Assembly (NCBI RefSeq): GCF_028023675.1
Contig: NZ_JAQIOZ010000006.1
Span: 264,658-328,657 of the forward strand
Length of the DNA stretch: 64,000 nt
Source of the DNA: Primorskyibacter aestuariivivens
GTDB lineage: Bacteria; Pseudomonadota; Alphaproteobacteria; Rhodobacterales; Rhodobacteraceae
Direction of reading: 5' to 3'
Of the stretch, positions 36,516-44,612 are shown in pieces (the first letter of the stretch is position 1; each line of letters opens with the position of its first letter). The position numbers and the translations under genes are program-made. The notes under the pieces are model-generated. The model was not told the origin of the DNA, did not search any database, and saw nothing but the letters and a program-made list of their open reading frames with translations.

Positions 36516-36545
36516 AAAAGGCCCGGGCTGGAGCGCGGGCCTTTT
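36516..36545. terminator. bidirectional hairpin terminator
   Basis: Arms AAAAGGCCCG (36516-36525) and CGGGCCTTTT (36536-36545) form a perfect 10-base-pair stem with built-in A and T tracts on both sides. It can act after the small secreted-protein gene on the minus strand and back up the rpsU terminator on the plus strand. Confidence 0.8.
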
Positions 36546-36591
36546 GTGGTCTGCCCTGCCAGGGAGAAGACGGCAGGGCAGGGGGCGGTCT

Positions 36592-36828
36592 TCAGCCCCA
36601 TTTCATGACCAGTGCCTTCACGACAGCCGCGCGGTCGCCATGGCTGCCGCCGGAGTGGATCACGTTCAGCAGCGAGCGGATCTGGATGTCGGTCAGCGCG
36701 GAAACGTCAGCGCCAGGTGCGAAGCGCTGGATTTCGCGTTCGTTGCCGACCGTGTCGAGCGTCATGGCGGAAGCCGAGGTTGCGGCACCGGCAAGGGCGA
36801 GGGCGGTGATTGCGATAAACTTTTTCAT
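36592..36828 (-). CDS. small secreted protein of unknown function
   Basis: A 78-residue protein with a clear signal peptide (MKKFIAITALALAGAATSASA, residues 1-21). The mature part of about 57 residues has one short helical pattern (VSALTDIQIRSLLNVIHSGGSHGDRAAVVKALV). It has no cysteine and no recognised family. The ATG at 36828 was chosen for the signal peptide and an AAAGG site just upstream; the frame is open further but not protein-like. Confidence 0.75.
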   Translation of the reverse strand: MKKFIAITALALAGAATSASAMTLDTVGNEREIQRFAPGADVSALTDIQIRSLLNVIHSGGSHGDRAAVVKALVMKWG

Positions 36829-37291
36829 GGTGTTTAGCCTTTCTTGAATTGCCCCAATGGGCGTTGATTGAATTGCGTCGGCGGTTGCGTCCGACACCCA
36901 TCAAGCTGGCTGGCGGGGCGTAATTTCTCAAATCACGGATCGGCTCACGCGCGCTCACTGCATTGTAGGCTTGAAGGTGAACTGGACGATGCAACCGGCA
37001 GGGCCGGATTGCTTTGCCCCCTGTATTTGCGACCGATTGGTCTGTTTCATCTGGCACCGGGGCCGCGATCAATGTGTGATCATCCCGGCCCGAGATCGCG
37101 TGGCGGCGCAAGTCACGATGTTATGTGCGATGGCGCACATCGAGAATTGTAATCAAATCTCCCGGTGCGGTGAGGCATGGCTTGCTGCTGCGCGCGGCGG
37201 CGTGATGGTTTGGCGAATGCGCGTGAATGCAAAAGCCGGAAATCGGCTCTTGATCTCGCATCGGGGCGGTAGTATTCGATCCCCCGGCCTT
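36829..37291. other. 463-base gap before tRNA-Trp
   Basis: No supported gene is seen here on either strand. The minus-strand promoter of the small secreted protein must lie near 36840-36950, but I see no convincing boxes. A fair promoter for the tRNA lies at 37250-37278. The middle, about 36950-37240, shows no repeat, hairpin or recognisable coding fragment. Confidence 0.5.
37250..37278 (+). promoter_or_regulatory. probable promoter of tRNA-Trp
   Basis: TTGATC (37250-37255) and TATTCG (37273-37278) are spaced by 17 bases, and the tRNA begins 14 bases after the -10 box. The match to consensus is moderate. Confidence 0.45.
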
Positions 37292-37367
37292 AGGGGTATA
37301 GCTCAGCTGGTAGAGCGACGGTCTCCAAAACCGTAGGTCGCGGGTTCGAACCCTGCTGCCCCTGCCA
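37292..37367 (+). tRNA. tRNA-Trp (anticodon CCA)
   Basis: A full cloverleaf can be drawn: acceptor stem AGGGGTA (37292-37298) with TGCCCCT (37357-37363), D arm around GCTCAGCTGGTAGAGC, anticodon stem ACGGT/ACCGT with loop CTCCAAA giving anticodon CCA at 37325-37327, and T arm GCGGGTTCGAACCCTGC. The discriminator is G and CCA is encoded. tRNA-Trp just before secE is a common bacterial order; here a large gene separates them. Confidence 0.95.
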
Positions 37368-37486
37368 TTTCCCAGACAAAGTTCGGGTATAAAGTGACAT
37401 GTTCGGTCACGCCCGCTGCCGCGCTCTTGCCCGATCCCGTCGTTTCGGGTCACTCTGGGCAGGACGTGCCAAATGGGATTTACACC

Positions 37487-39811
37487 ATGCTCACCTGGAC
37501 CCTTCGATCCGTTTCCGTGCTCGCCCTTTCGGTCGCGCTCAGTGTCAGCGCGTCGGCCGAGGGGGCGAATAATGACATCCTGTTCCAGCGCTATGATGAT
37601 GGTGGCGAATACCGGGGAACCATGCGCGACGGGCTTCAGCACGGCAGCGGCGTTTACACGTTGCCAAATGGGTATCGCTACGAAGGGGAGTGGGTGGCGG
37701 GTGAAATCCGCGGGCAGGGTACGGCAGAGTTCCCGAACGGGTCTGTCTATACCGGCGCGTTCGTCAAAGGTGAACCGCATGGGCAGGGGAGAATCGTCTT
37801 CGCCGATGGCGGCACCTATGAAGGCGACTGGCGCGACGGCAAGATCGATGGGACAGGCGTGGCGCGCTATGCCAATGGCGTCACCTATGAAGGCGCATTC
37901 CGGGCGGCCCAGCACCACGGCACGGGTGTGATGACCCGGCCCAGCGGTTTTCGGTATGAGGGTGACTGGGTCAATGGCGAGGCGCGCGGGCGCGGTGAGA
38001 TCGACTATGCCAATGGAGATCACTACCGGGGCGAGGTGCGCAATACCGAACCCTATGGACGTGGTACCCTAACGCTTGCGGATGGGCGCATGTTTGACGG
38101 GCGCTGGGTGAAAGGATTCGTTCTGGGGGGCGGGCGTATTACCGAAGCCGACGGAACCCGGACGTCAAACGGGCCGCTGACTGGCAAGGGGCGGCTTGTG
38201 CAGCCCGATGGCATGATCCTTGAAGCCGATTTTCGCAACGGCGCTCCGCATGGCATTGGCCGCGCGGTGTTTGCCGACGGCGCGATCTATGAAGGCACGT
38301 TCAACAACGGCGCGCGCGAAGGGACAGGCAAGACGACCTATCCCTCTGGCGATGTTTATGAGGGTGATTTCGTCGACAACAAGCGGCACGGAGAGGGTAC
38401 ATTCACGGGCACCGACGGCTACCTTTATGTCGGAGACTGGTACGAGGGGGATATCGAAGGGCAGGGGAGTGTCACCTATCCTGATGGTTCGGTCTATGTC
38501 GGGTCCTTCATCGACGGGGTCGCGGATGGTGTGGGCAAAATCACCTATACCGACGGCGCGACCTATGACGGTGAGTGGAAAGAGGGCGTAATCAACGGCA
38601 AGGGGATCGCGCGCTATGCCAACGGGATCGTCTATGACGGGGCGTTCAAAGAGGCCCAAACCCACGGCTACGGTGTCATGACCTATGCCGATGGCTATCG
38701 CTATGAAGGTGAGTTCGCCAATGGCACGCGCGAGGGACAGGGCACAGCCACCTATCCCGATGGCACGGTTTACACTGGTACGTTCAGGAATGGCGAACGC
38801 GACGGACAGGGCAAGATCGTCATGGCCGACGGGTTTGCATACGAAGGTTTGTGGCAGGGCGGCGAAATCACCGGGGAAGGCGAGGCGCGATATACCAATG
38901 GTGACGTCTATCGCGGAACATTTGTCCGCGGACAGCGCGAAGGGCTCGGGCTGATCATTTATGCAGATGGCCAGAGGTTCTACGGCACGTGGAAACAGGG
39001 CGCGCTGGCCAAGCAATTGCCGGAACCGGAACCCGCCGTGGGCATTGCAGTTGCCGAAGAAGACGAGGCACCGCAACCCGATCCCGGGATCGCCCCGGAC
39101 GGCAGTCACGTGGCGTTGATCATTGGCAATGCGGCTTACGAATATGCGACGCGGCTTGCCAATCCGCTCAATGATGCCCGCGCCGTGGCGCAGCGCTTCA
39201 CCGCCTTGGGATATGATGTGCTGCATGTCGAGGACGCGGATGGCGGTGCGTTCCGGCGTGCCCTGGGGCAGTTTTCCCAGATGGCCCTGGGGGCGGATAT
39301 TGCGGTGGTCTACTACGCCGGTCACGGCATTGAACTGGACGGACGCAATTTCCTGATCCCGGTGGATGCGCGTATGGATTCGGATGTCACCGCACGGTTT
39401 GAAACGGTGGCGCTGGATGACTTGTCCTCTGCCGCGCAACTGGCGGGCAAGCTGGGTCTGGTTCTGCTGGACGCTTGCCGTGACAACCCGTTTGCCCGTG
39501 ATATGGCACGCCGGGATGGCACAAGATCGCTGAGCCGCGGGCTTGCGCCGGTCGAGGTGAACCGTTCCGGGCTTTTGATCTCTTTCGCGGCAGAAGCAGG
39601 GGCAACCGCGGCCGACAGCGCCGGGGGGCAGCATTCGCCTTATACCGAGGCCCTGTTGCGGGTTTTGGAGGACCCGGAACTGGAAGTGGGGCGCATGTTC
39701 CGGCGCTTGCGCGCCACAGTACGCGAGGCCACGGGCGGCAAACAGGTCCCGATCGAGCGGATGCAATTGCCGGACGAAGATGTTTTCCTGCACCGGCGGC
39801 GCGAGGGTTAG
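37487..39811 (+). CDS. exported MORN-repeat protein with C-terminal caspase-like (C14) domain
   Basis: A 774-residue protein with three parts. A signal peptide (residues 1 to about 24) directs export. Residues about 40-520 are some 21 MORN repeats of 23 residues (each near YEGxWxxGxxxGxGxxxYxxG), with a degenerate pair near the eighth to tenth units. Residues about 539-774 are a caspase/metacaspase-like peptidase domain: ALIIGNAAYE, ANPLNDARAVAQRFTALGYDV, catalytic His613 in VVYYAGHGIE and Cys664 in LVLLDACRDNPF. Both catalytic residues are intact, so activity is plausible. I chose the ATG at 37487 for the signal peptide. It sits between tRNA-Trp and secE; substrate and role are unknown. Confidence 0.88.
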   Translation: MLTWTLRSVSVLALSVALSVSASAEGANNDILFQRYDDGGEYRGTMRDGLQHGSGVYTLPNGYRYEGEWVAGEIRGQGTAEFPNGSVYTGAFVKGEPHGQGRIVFADGGTYEGDWRDGKIDGTGVARYANGVTYEGAFRAAQHHGTGVMTRPSGFRYEGDWVNGEARGRGEIDYANGDHYRGEVRNTEPYGRGTLTLADGRMFDGRWVKGFVLGGGRITEADGTRTSNGPLTGKGRLVQPDGMILEADFRNGAPHGIGRAVFADGAIYEGTFNNGAREGTGKTTYPSGDVYEGDFVDNKRHGEGTFTGTDGYLYVGDWYEGDIEGQGSVTYPDGSVYVGSFIDGVADGVGKITYTDGATYDGEWKEGVINGKGIARYANGIVYDGAFKEAQTHGYGVMTYADGYRYEGEFANGTREGQGTATYPDGTVYTGTFRNGERDGQGKIVMADGFAYEGLWQGGEITGEGEARYTNGDVYRGTFVRGQREGLGLIIYADGQRFYGTWKQGALAKQLPEPEPAVGIAVAEEDEAPQPDPGIAPDGSHVALIIGNAAYEYATRLANPLNDARAVAQRFTALGYDVLHVEDADGGAFRRALGQFSQMALGADIAVVYYAGHGIELDGRNFLIPVDARMDSDVTARFETVALDDLSSAAQLAGKLGLVLLDACRDNPFARDMARRDGTRSLSRGLAPVEVNRSGLLISFAAEAGATAADSAGGQHSPYTEALLRVLEDPELEVGRMFRRLRATVREATGGKQVPIERMQLPDEDVFLHRRREG

Positions 39812-39891
39812 GCCGGGCGGCGCACTGCGCCCTTGAAATCCCTGTCCCGGGCGCGTATCTGGCGCCCTAACTCGGTCGAGGAAGTATAAGA

Positions 39892-40089
39892 ATGGCTATG
39901 ACAAACCCCCTCCAGTTCATTCAGCAGGTGCGCGCCGAAGTCGCCAAGGTCGTTTGGCCGACCCGCCGTGAAGTGCTGCTGACAACGGTGATGGTCTTTA
40001 TCATGGCCACGTTGACGGCGATTTTCTTTGCGCTCGTGGACATCCTGATCCGCTCCGGTCTTCAAGGCATTCTGGGGATGTTCGGCTAA
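39892..40089 (+). CDS. secE: preprotein translocase subunit SecE
   Basis: A 65-residue single-span membrane protein of the minimal SecE type: an amphipathic start with the conserved RAEVAKVVWPTRREVLLTT motif, then one membrane helix (about residues 29-52). With SecY and SecG it forms the protein export channel. A GAGGA site lies 7-8 bases before the ATG; an ATG two codons later is also possible. It comes before nusG as usual, with 188 bases between them. Confidence 0.95.
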   Translation: MAMTNPLQFIQQVRAEVAKVVWPTRREVLLTTVMVFIMATLTAIFFALVDILIRSGLQGILGMFG

Positions 40090-40152
40090 GGGGGCTGCCC
40101 CCTTGAATTGATCGAGCAAGAGCGGTATCCACGCGGCATTCCCAAGACATCT

Positions 40153-40187
40153 GGCGCGTGGCGATTCGGTCGACGCGCCGATTTTTT
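40153..40187 (+). terminator. terminator-like hairpin between secE and nusG
   Basis: GGCGCGT (40153-40159) pairs with ACGCGCC (40173-40179), and six T residues follow at 40182-40187. It lies in the 188-base gap between secE and nusG and could end or attenuate the secE message. nusG would then need its own promoter downstream, where I see no strong boxes. Confidence 0.5.
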
Positions 40188-40277
40188 GTTTTGGGACTGT
40201 ATGCGATGACATGCTCAACGCATTGAGAACAAAAGAGTTTCGGTCGAACGGCCGGCCAACACGAAGGTGAGCGCCAG

Positions 40278-40811
40278 ATGGCAAAGCGGTGGTATTCGGT
40301 TTCGGTCCTCTCGAATTTCGAGAAGAAGATCGCCGAACAGATCAGACAGGCGACGATCGAACAGGGGCTTGAGGACCAGATCGAAGAGGTTCTGGTGCCC
40401 ACGGAAGAAGTGATCGAAGTGCGTCGCGGCAAGAAAGTGACCACCGAGCGCCGCTTTATGCCCGGTTATGTGTTGGTGCGCATGGAAATGTCGGATCAGG
40501 GCTATCACCTGATCAACTCGATCAACCGCGTCACTGGCTTCCTGGGCCCGCAAGGTCGCCCGATGCCGATGCGCGATGCCGAGGTGCAGGCGATCCTGGG
40601 TCGCGTCGCCGAGGGCGAGGAAGCCCCGCGCACGCTCATCCATTTCGAGGTGGGCGAAAAGGTCAAGGTCTCCGATGGCCCGTTCGAGGATTTCGACGGT
40701 ATGATCGAAGAAGTCGACGACGAGAACCAGCGCCTCAAGGTGTCGGTTTCGATCTTTGGCCGGGAAACCCCGGTCGAGCTGGAATACACACAGGTCACCA
40801 AACAGACCTGA
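40278..40811 (+). CDS. nusG: transcription termination/antitermination protein NusG
   Basis: A 177-residue protein with the NGN domain ([39 protein letters not shown]) and a C-terminal KOW domain ([48 protein letters not shown]). It binds RNA polymerase, raises processivity and links to Rho or ribosomes. rplK follows after 143 bases that hold a GC-rich repeat. Confidence 0.97.
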   Translation: MAKRWYSVSVLSNFEKKIAEQIRQATIEQGLEDQIEEVLVPTEEVIEVRRGKKVTTERRFMPGYVLVRMEMSDQGYHLINSINRVTGFLGPQGRPMPMRDAEVQAILGRVAEGEEAPRTLIHFEVGEKVKVSDGPFEDFDGMIEEVDDENQRLKVSVSIFGRETPVELEYTQVTKQT

Positions 40812-40857
40812 TGTGGGCGGTGGGTTGAAAAACCCATCCTACGGCGGTTGCGCCGTT
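40812..40857. repeat. GC-rich palindromic repeat (GGTTGAAA/CCTACG type), copy 1
   Basis: Hairpin TGGGTT-GAAA-AACCCA (40821-40836), then TCCTACG, then a second small hairpin ACGGCG/CGCCGT (40841-40856). The palindrome followed by CCTAC matches the repeat between fusA and tuf. I recall this type as common in intergenic DNA of Rhodobacteraceae. Confidence 0.55.
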
Positions 40858-40954
40858 CGTTTGTGGGAGGCGAGGGCATCGCGATGCCCGGACCGCACCA
40901 CGTCAACCAGATCCCGAGGGACGCGTCCCGAAGGAGTTGAAAAGGAGAAGGCCA

Positions 40955-41380
40955 ATGGCCAAGAAACTCGTCGGCAGCATGAAGCTGCAGGTGCCCGCCG
41001 GGCAAGCCAACCCGTCGCCGCCGGTCGGTCCGGCGCTGGGTCAGCGCGGCATCAACATCATGGAATTCTGCAAGGCGTTCAACGCCAAGACGCAGGACAT
41101 GGAGCCCGGCGCGCCGTGCCCGACCGTGATCACCTATTATCAGGACAAGTCCTTTACCATGGACATCAAGACGCCCCCGGCGTCCTATTACCTGAAAAAG
41201 GCGGCCAAGCTGAAATCCGGTGCCAAGACTCCGTCCCGTGAGACGGTCGGAACCGTGACCGTGAAGCAGGTTCGTGAGATCGCCGAGGCGAAGATGAAAG
41301 ACCTCAACGCGAACGATATCGAAGCCGCAATGAAGATCATCGTTGGCTCCGCCAACTCCATGGGCATCGAGGTGAAGTAA
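40955..41380 (+). CDS. rplK: 50S ribosomal protein L11
   Basis: A 141-residue protein with the L11 start [42 protein letters not shown] and the RNA-binding C-terminal half ([33 protein letters not shown]). The ATG at 40955 is preceded by AAAGGAGAAGG; the frame start six codons earlier is not used in the family. rplA follows after one base. Confidence 0.98.
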   Translation: MAKKLVGSMKLQVPAGQANPSPPVGPALGQRGINIMEFCKAFNAKTQDMEPGAPCPTVITYYQDKSFTMDIKTPPASYYLKKAAKLKSGAKTPSRETVGTVTVKQVREIAEAKMKDLNANDIEAAMKIIVGSANSMGIEVK

Positions 41381-41381
41381 G

Positions 41382-42080
41382 ATGGCAAAGCTTGGAAAAC
41401 GCACCCGCGCGGCCCGTGAAGCCTTTGCCGGGAAAGAGAACGTCACCGTTGAGGAAGCCGTTGAGCTGATCAAGGGGAACTCGAATGTCAAATTCGACGA
41501 AACCGTCGAAATCGCCATGGTGCTGGGTGTTGACCCGCGCCACGCCGACCAGATGGTCCGCGGCGTTGTCGGCCTGCCCAACGGCACCGGTAAAACCGTG
41601 CGTGTCGCCGTGTTTGCCCGTGGCCCCAAGGCCGAAGAAGCCCAGGCCGCAGGTGCCGATATCGTTGGTGCAGAGGACCTGATGGAAACCGTGCAATCCG
41701 GCAAGATCGAGTTCGACCGCTGCATTGCGACGCCGGACATGATGCCGATTGTCGGCCGTCTGGGCAAGGTGCTTGGCCCCCGCAACCTGATGCCGAACCC
41801 CAAGGTTGGCACCGTGACCATGGACGTGGCCGAAGCCGTGAAAAACGCCAAAGGCGGCGAAGTTCAGTTCAAGGTCGAGAAAGCTGGCGTGGTTCATGCC
41901 GGTGTGGGCAAAGCCTCGTTCGACGCCGACAAACTGGCCGAGAACATCCGTGCTTTCGTCGGCGCGGTGGCCAAGGCCAAACCGTCGGACGCCAAAGGTG
42001 CTTACATGAAAAAGATCTCGCTCAGCTCCACAATGGGCCCGGGCGTGTCGGTGGCGGTTGACTCGGCACACGCTGAGTAA
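41382..42080 (+). CDS. rplA: 50S ribosomal protein L1
   Basis: A 232-residue protein with L1 blocks ([46 protein letters not shown] and a closing [10 protein letters not shown]). L1 binds 23S rRNA and often represses its own rplKA message. In most bacteria rplJ comes next; here a terminator and two unrelated genes separate rplKA from rplJL. Confidence 0.98.
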   Translation: MAKLGKRTRAAREAFAGKENVTVEEAVELIKGNSNVKFDETVEIAMVLGVDPRHADQMVRGVVGLPNGTGKTVRVAVFARGPKAEEAQAAGADIVGAEDLMETVQSGKIEFDRCIATPDMMPIVGRLGKVLGPRNLMPNPKVGTVTMDVAEAVKNAKGGEVQFKVEKAGVVHAGVGKASFDADKLAENIRAFVGAVAKAKPSDAKGAYMKKISLSSTMGPGVSVAVDSAHAE

Positions 42081-42103
42081 ACCCGGCTGACAGTTGGATT
42101 GGG

Positions 42104-42134
42104 AAAGGCGTCCTGCGGGGCGCCTTTTCTTTTT
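42104..42134 (+). terminator. intrinsic terminator after rplA
   Basis: Stem AAAGGCGTCC (42104-42113) with GGGCGCCTTT (42118-42127), a TGCG loop and one G-U pair, is followed by TCTTTTTG. It lies 23 bases after the rplA stop and ends the rplKA unit. Confidence 0.85.
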
Positions 42135-42253
42135 GTGTGGTTGTCCGTTGTGCGGAGGAAGCAGACATGTGTGTTTGCCGATCTGGGTTGTGGAAGCTCA
42201 CATCAAGGCTGGAAGACTCCACTAGGAAATTTGTTTCGCCCGCCAGGCCTTGA

Positions 42254-42553
42254 TCACTCGGTTTTAGCAAGCGCGTCAGCACCTTTTGGGGAGCAATCTT
42301 CCACGAAGGTCCATTCCGGCTTGGCGTTTTCTTCGCGGATCAGGTCGATCACCCGTGCATACCGATCGCCATACTGCTGCAGCATCGTCACTCGCGCGGC
42401 AACATCAGCGGACAGTTCGACCGGCTCTCCATTCACGGCCAACACTGTGGTCGGCGGGCAGGTCTTGGGGGCTGCCTGTGAGCCACTTATGCCGACTGTC
42501 ATCGAAAGCGCGAAAGTGGCGACAAAGGCTGTGGATTTTGCAATACTTGTCAT
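42254..42553 (-). CDS. small secreted protein of unknown function
   Basis: A 99-residue protein with a signal peptide (MTSIAKSTAFVATFALSMTVGISGSQA, residues 1 to about 27). The mature part has two cysteines (KTCPPTT and VEDCSPKG) that could form a disulfide, and a helical middle (SADVAARVTMLQQYGDRYARVIDLIREENAK). The family is not recognised. The ATG at 42553 has a GGAGG site 5-6 bases upstream, better than the ATG at 42565. It is divergent from the CadC-like regulator 103 bases away, and the two may be linked. Confidence 0.75.
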   Translation of the reverse strand: MTSIAKSTAFVATFALSMTVGISGSQAAPKTCPPTTVLAVNGEPVELSADVAARVTMLQQYGDRYARVIDLIREENAKPEWTFVEDCSPKGADALAKTE

Positions 42554-42656
42554 CGTGTCCTCCATTGGTTGGGTAAGAAGCGCCCTTTGACGGCGAGCGC
42601 GTTCCTCCAGTGGGGCCTCAAAGCGACAGCGAAAGTCACGAAAGCGGGCACGAAAA

Positions 42657-44273
42657 ATGCCGAAATCGAATCAGGTGATTGATATCAAAGGGTTTCGTTT
42701 TCATCAGCGATCAGTTGAACTGCATGACCCCGACGGCAATTTGGTGCCCTTGCGCCCGCAATCGCTCCGCGTTTTGTCTGTTCTGAGCGAGCGGGCCGGG
42801 GAACTTGTCTCAAAAGGCAGCCTTATGGAACGGGTCTGGGCGGACACCCACGTGACCGACGATAGCCTTGTCCAGTGCATCTCGGAGATCCGCAAAGCAC
42901 TTGGTCCCGAGGCGGGCGCTCTCCTGCGCACCGTGCCGAAACAGGGCTATCGCCTCGAGGTGTCGCGCGCGCGGCCACGTCGCCCGTCCCTGCTCACTAC
43001 AGTTCGGATCGCCGTTCTGACCACCTTGGCGGCTCTCGCGCTTTTGGCGCTCTTGCTCACTCCTCGTCAGCAAGCCGCATCGGAGGTCCAGTCGATCGCT
43101 GTTCTGCCTTTCGAGAACCTCAGCGGCCTAGCCGGGCAGGCCTACTACTCCAATGGCCTTGCAGAGGAGCTCATCGTAAATCTCTCAAGAATCGCCGATC
43201 TCAGGGTCGTGTCGCGGGCAGCGTCCTTTTCTGTTGCGCAGAGTGTGAGCGATCCGCGACAGGTCGCTCGGGAATTGCAGGTGTCCTACCTCGTAGAGGG
43301 CAGTGTGCGCCGCGAGGGTGAGACCCTACGGATCACGGCGGCGCTAATCGACGGCGCAAACGGCGAAAACATCTGGGCTGACAGCTATGCGGGGGCCGAA
43401 GCCGATGTGTTCGATTTCCACGAGACGGTCCTCTCCGAAATCGTGCGTGTGTTGTCGGTCCGGCTGTCCCGGCAAGAGCGTGAACGCCTGGGCGTTCGGG
43501 GCACGCGCGATGTCGATGCCTTTGAAAACTACCTTCGAGGCAGAGAACTGGCCAGCTTCCTGACCGCGAGCCAAAATGAACAAGCAGAAGAGGCCTTTGT
43601 CGAGGCTATACGACGCGACCCAGATTACGCCGCAGCCCACGCGCAGCTTTCTATCGTGCTCAGCATGCGGGCCGAGTACGGCTGGACAAGCGATGTGACG
43701 AACACCTTGGCGAGGGCGGTGCTGCATGCGGAACGGGCGGTGGCGCTGTCGCCCGATCTGCCCTTTGCTCATTTCGCGCTCGGACGGCTTTTGTCCCGAA
43801 GTTTTATCGCGGACCTGGCGGGGGCCAGCGCCGAATTCGAGAGGGCCATCGAACTCGACCCAAACTATACGGACGCTTACGCTTTTTACGCGATCGTGCA
43901 GGTGGCAGCTGGACGGGCAGAGGATGGGCTGAACACCATCTCGGAGGCCTTCGCCCGCAATCCCGTTCCCCCATATTGGTACTATATGCCGCTTGGACTG
44001 GCCAATTTCTACCGCGGCGACTACGAAGCAGCAGAGGCTGCGCTGACTGAACTTCTCCAGCGCAATCCGAACCTCCAGAATGCGCTGCGGATCCTGATCG
44101 CAACTTATGGTCATATGGGACGGCTGGACGACGCCGAGTGGCTGGCCATGGAATACGAGGCCTTGGGCGTCCCCGCCACGATTTCTGAAATCATGCAGGT
44201 GATGAACATCGAGCACCCTCCCTACCGAGAGGCGGTCATTGACGGGTTGAGACTTGCCGGCCTGCCAGAATAG
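42657..44273 (+). CDS. CadC-like membrane regulator: winged helix, TM, TolB-like and TPR domains
   Basis: A 538-residue protein. Residues 1-100 are an OmpR/PhoB-type winged-helix DNA-binding domain (PLRPQSLRVLSVLSERAGELVSKGSLMERVWADTHVTDDSLVQCISEIRKALG, ending TVPKQGYRL). A membrane helix lies at about 112-135. Residues 143 to about 270 are a TolB/FlgO-like module common to CadC-type regulators (SIAVLPFENLSG, YYSNGLAEELIVNLSRI, YLVEGSVRREG). TPR-like repeats follow to the end (AIELDPNYTDAYAFYAIVQVAAG). This design fits a one-component transmembrane regulator. It interrupts the ribosomal-protein cluster, and its codon use is less GC3-biased than the flanking ribosomal genes, suggesting acquisition. 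Confidence 0.88.
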   Translation: MPKSNQVIDIKGFRFHQRSVELHDPDGNLVPLRPQSLRVLSVLSERAGELVSKGSLMERVWADTHVTDDSLVQCISEIRKALGPEAGALLRTVPKQGYRLEVSRARPRRPSLLTTVRIAVLTTLAALALLALLLTPRQQAASEVQSIAVLPFENLSGLAGQAYYSNGLAEELIVNLSRIADLRVVSRAASFSVAQSVSDPRQVARELQVSYLVEGSVRREGETLRITAALIDGANGENIWADSYAGAEADVFDFHETVLSEIVRVLSVRLSRQERERLGVRGTRDVDAFENYLRGRELASFLTASQNEQAEEAFVEAIRRDPDYAAAHAQLSIVLSMRAEYGWTSDVTNTLARAVLHAERAVALSPDLPFAHFALGRLLSRSFIADLAGASAEFERAIELDPNYTDAYAFYAIVQVAAGRAEDGLNTISEAFARNPVPPYWYYMPLGLANFYRGDYEAAEAALTELLQRNPNLQNALRILIATYGHMGRLDDAEWLAMEYEALGVPATISEIMQVMNIEHPPYREAVIDGLRLAGLPE

Positions 44274-44357
44274 AAGCCTCAAGCCTGCACCATATACTGA
44301 AACATGGTCACTGGGTTGCGATGGTTTCGGCTCACAGCGAGCGTTACATCACCGCTC

Positions 44358-44386
44358 TTGACCCTAGGCCAATCCCGTCATACTCC
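44358..44386 (+). promoter_or_regulatory. possible rplJL promoter
   Basis: TTGACC (44358-44363) and TACTCC (44381-44386) are spaced by 17 bases. They lie upstream of the structured rplJ leader. The -10 match is weak. Confidence 0.35.
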
Positions 44387-44489
44387 ACACCCTGCACTTC
44401 ACCCGCGATTCGCGGGCTGGGATGCAAATCGTCCAAGACGGTGGGTGGGGACATATCCCCTTAATCTCCTGCCTGAGACGGGAAGAGAC

Positions 44490-44612
44490 CAGATTGGCCG
44501 AGGGTATTTCCTCGGGCGCTCTTGGCGGACCCCCGTAAAAGTGGACCTGAACGCCGGGTGTAAGCCCGGCAGAACTGAGCCGGGGGGCAACCCCCAATAT
44601 TGGAGTGAAACT
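44490..44612 (+). promoter_or_regulatory. structured leader of rplJL (L10-leader-like)
   Basis: Before the rplJ GTG the RNA can form three stems: CCGAGG/CCTCGG (44498-44515), GCCGGG/CCCGGC (44553-44570) and GGGGG/CCCCC (44583-44595), ending just before the GGAG ribosome binding site (44602-44605). Autoregulatory leaders bound by L10 or L10-(L7/L12)4 are known before rplJ in many bacteria. The position and structure fit, but I cannot verify the consensus. The 5' part of the gap (44274-44489) shows only the weak promoter. Confidence 0.5.

Noticed and set aside
37600..39000. Regular repeats that might be a CRISPR array or satellite DNA
   Set aside because: The period is 69 bases in a continuous open frame coding MORN repeats; units are diverged and there are no spacers.
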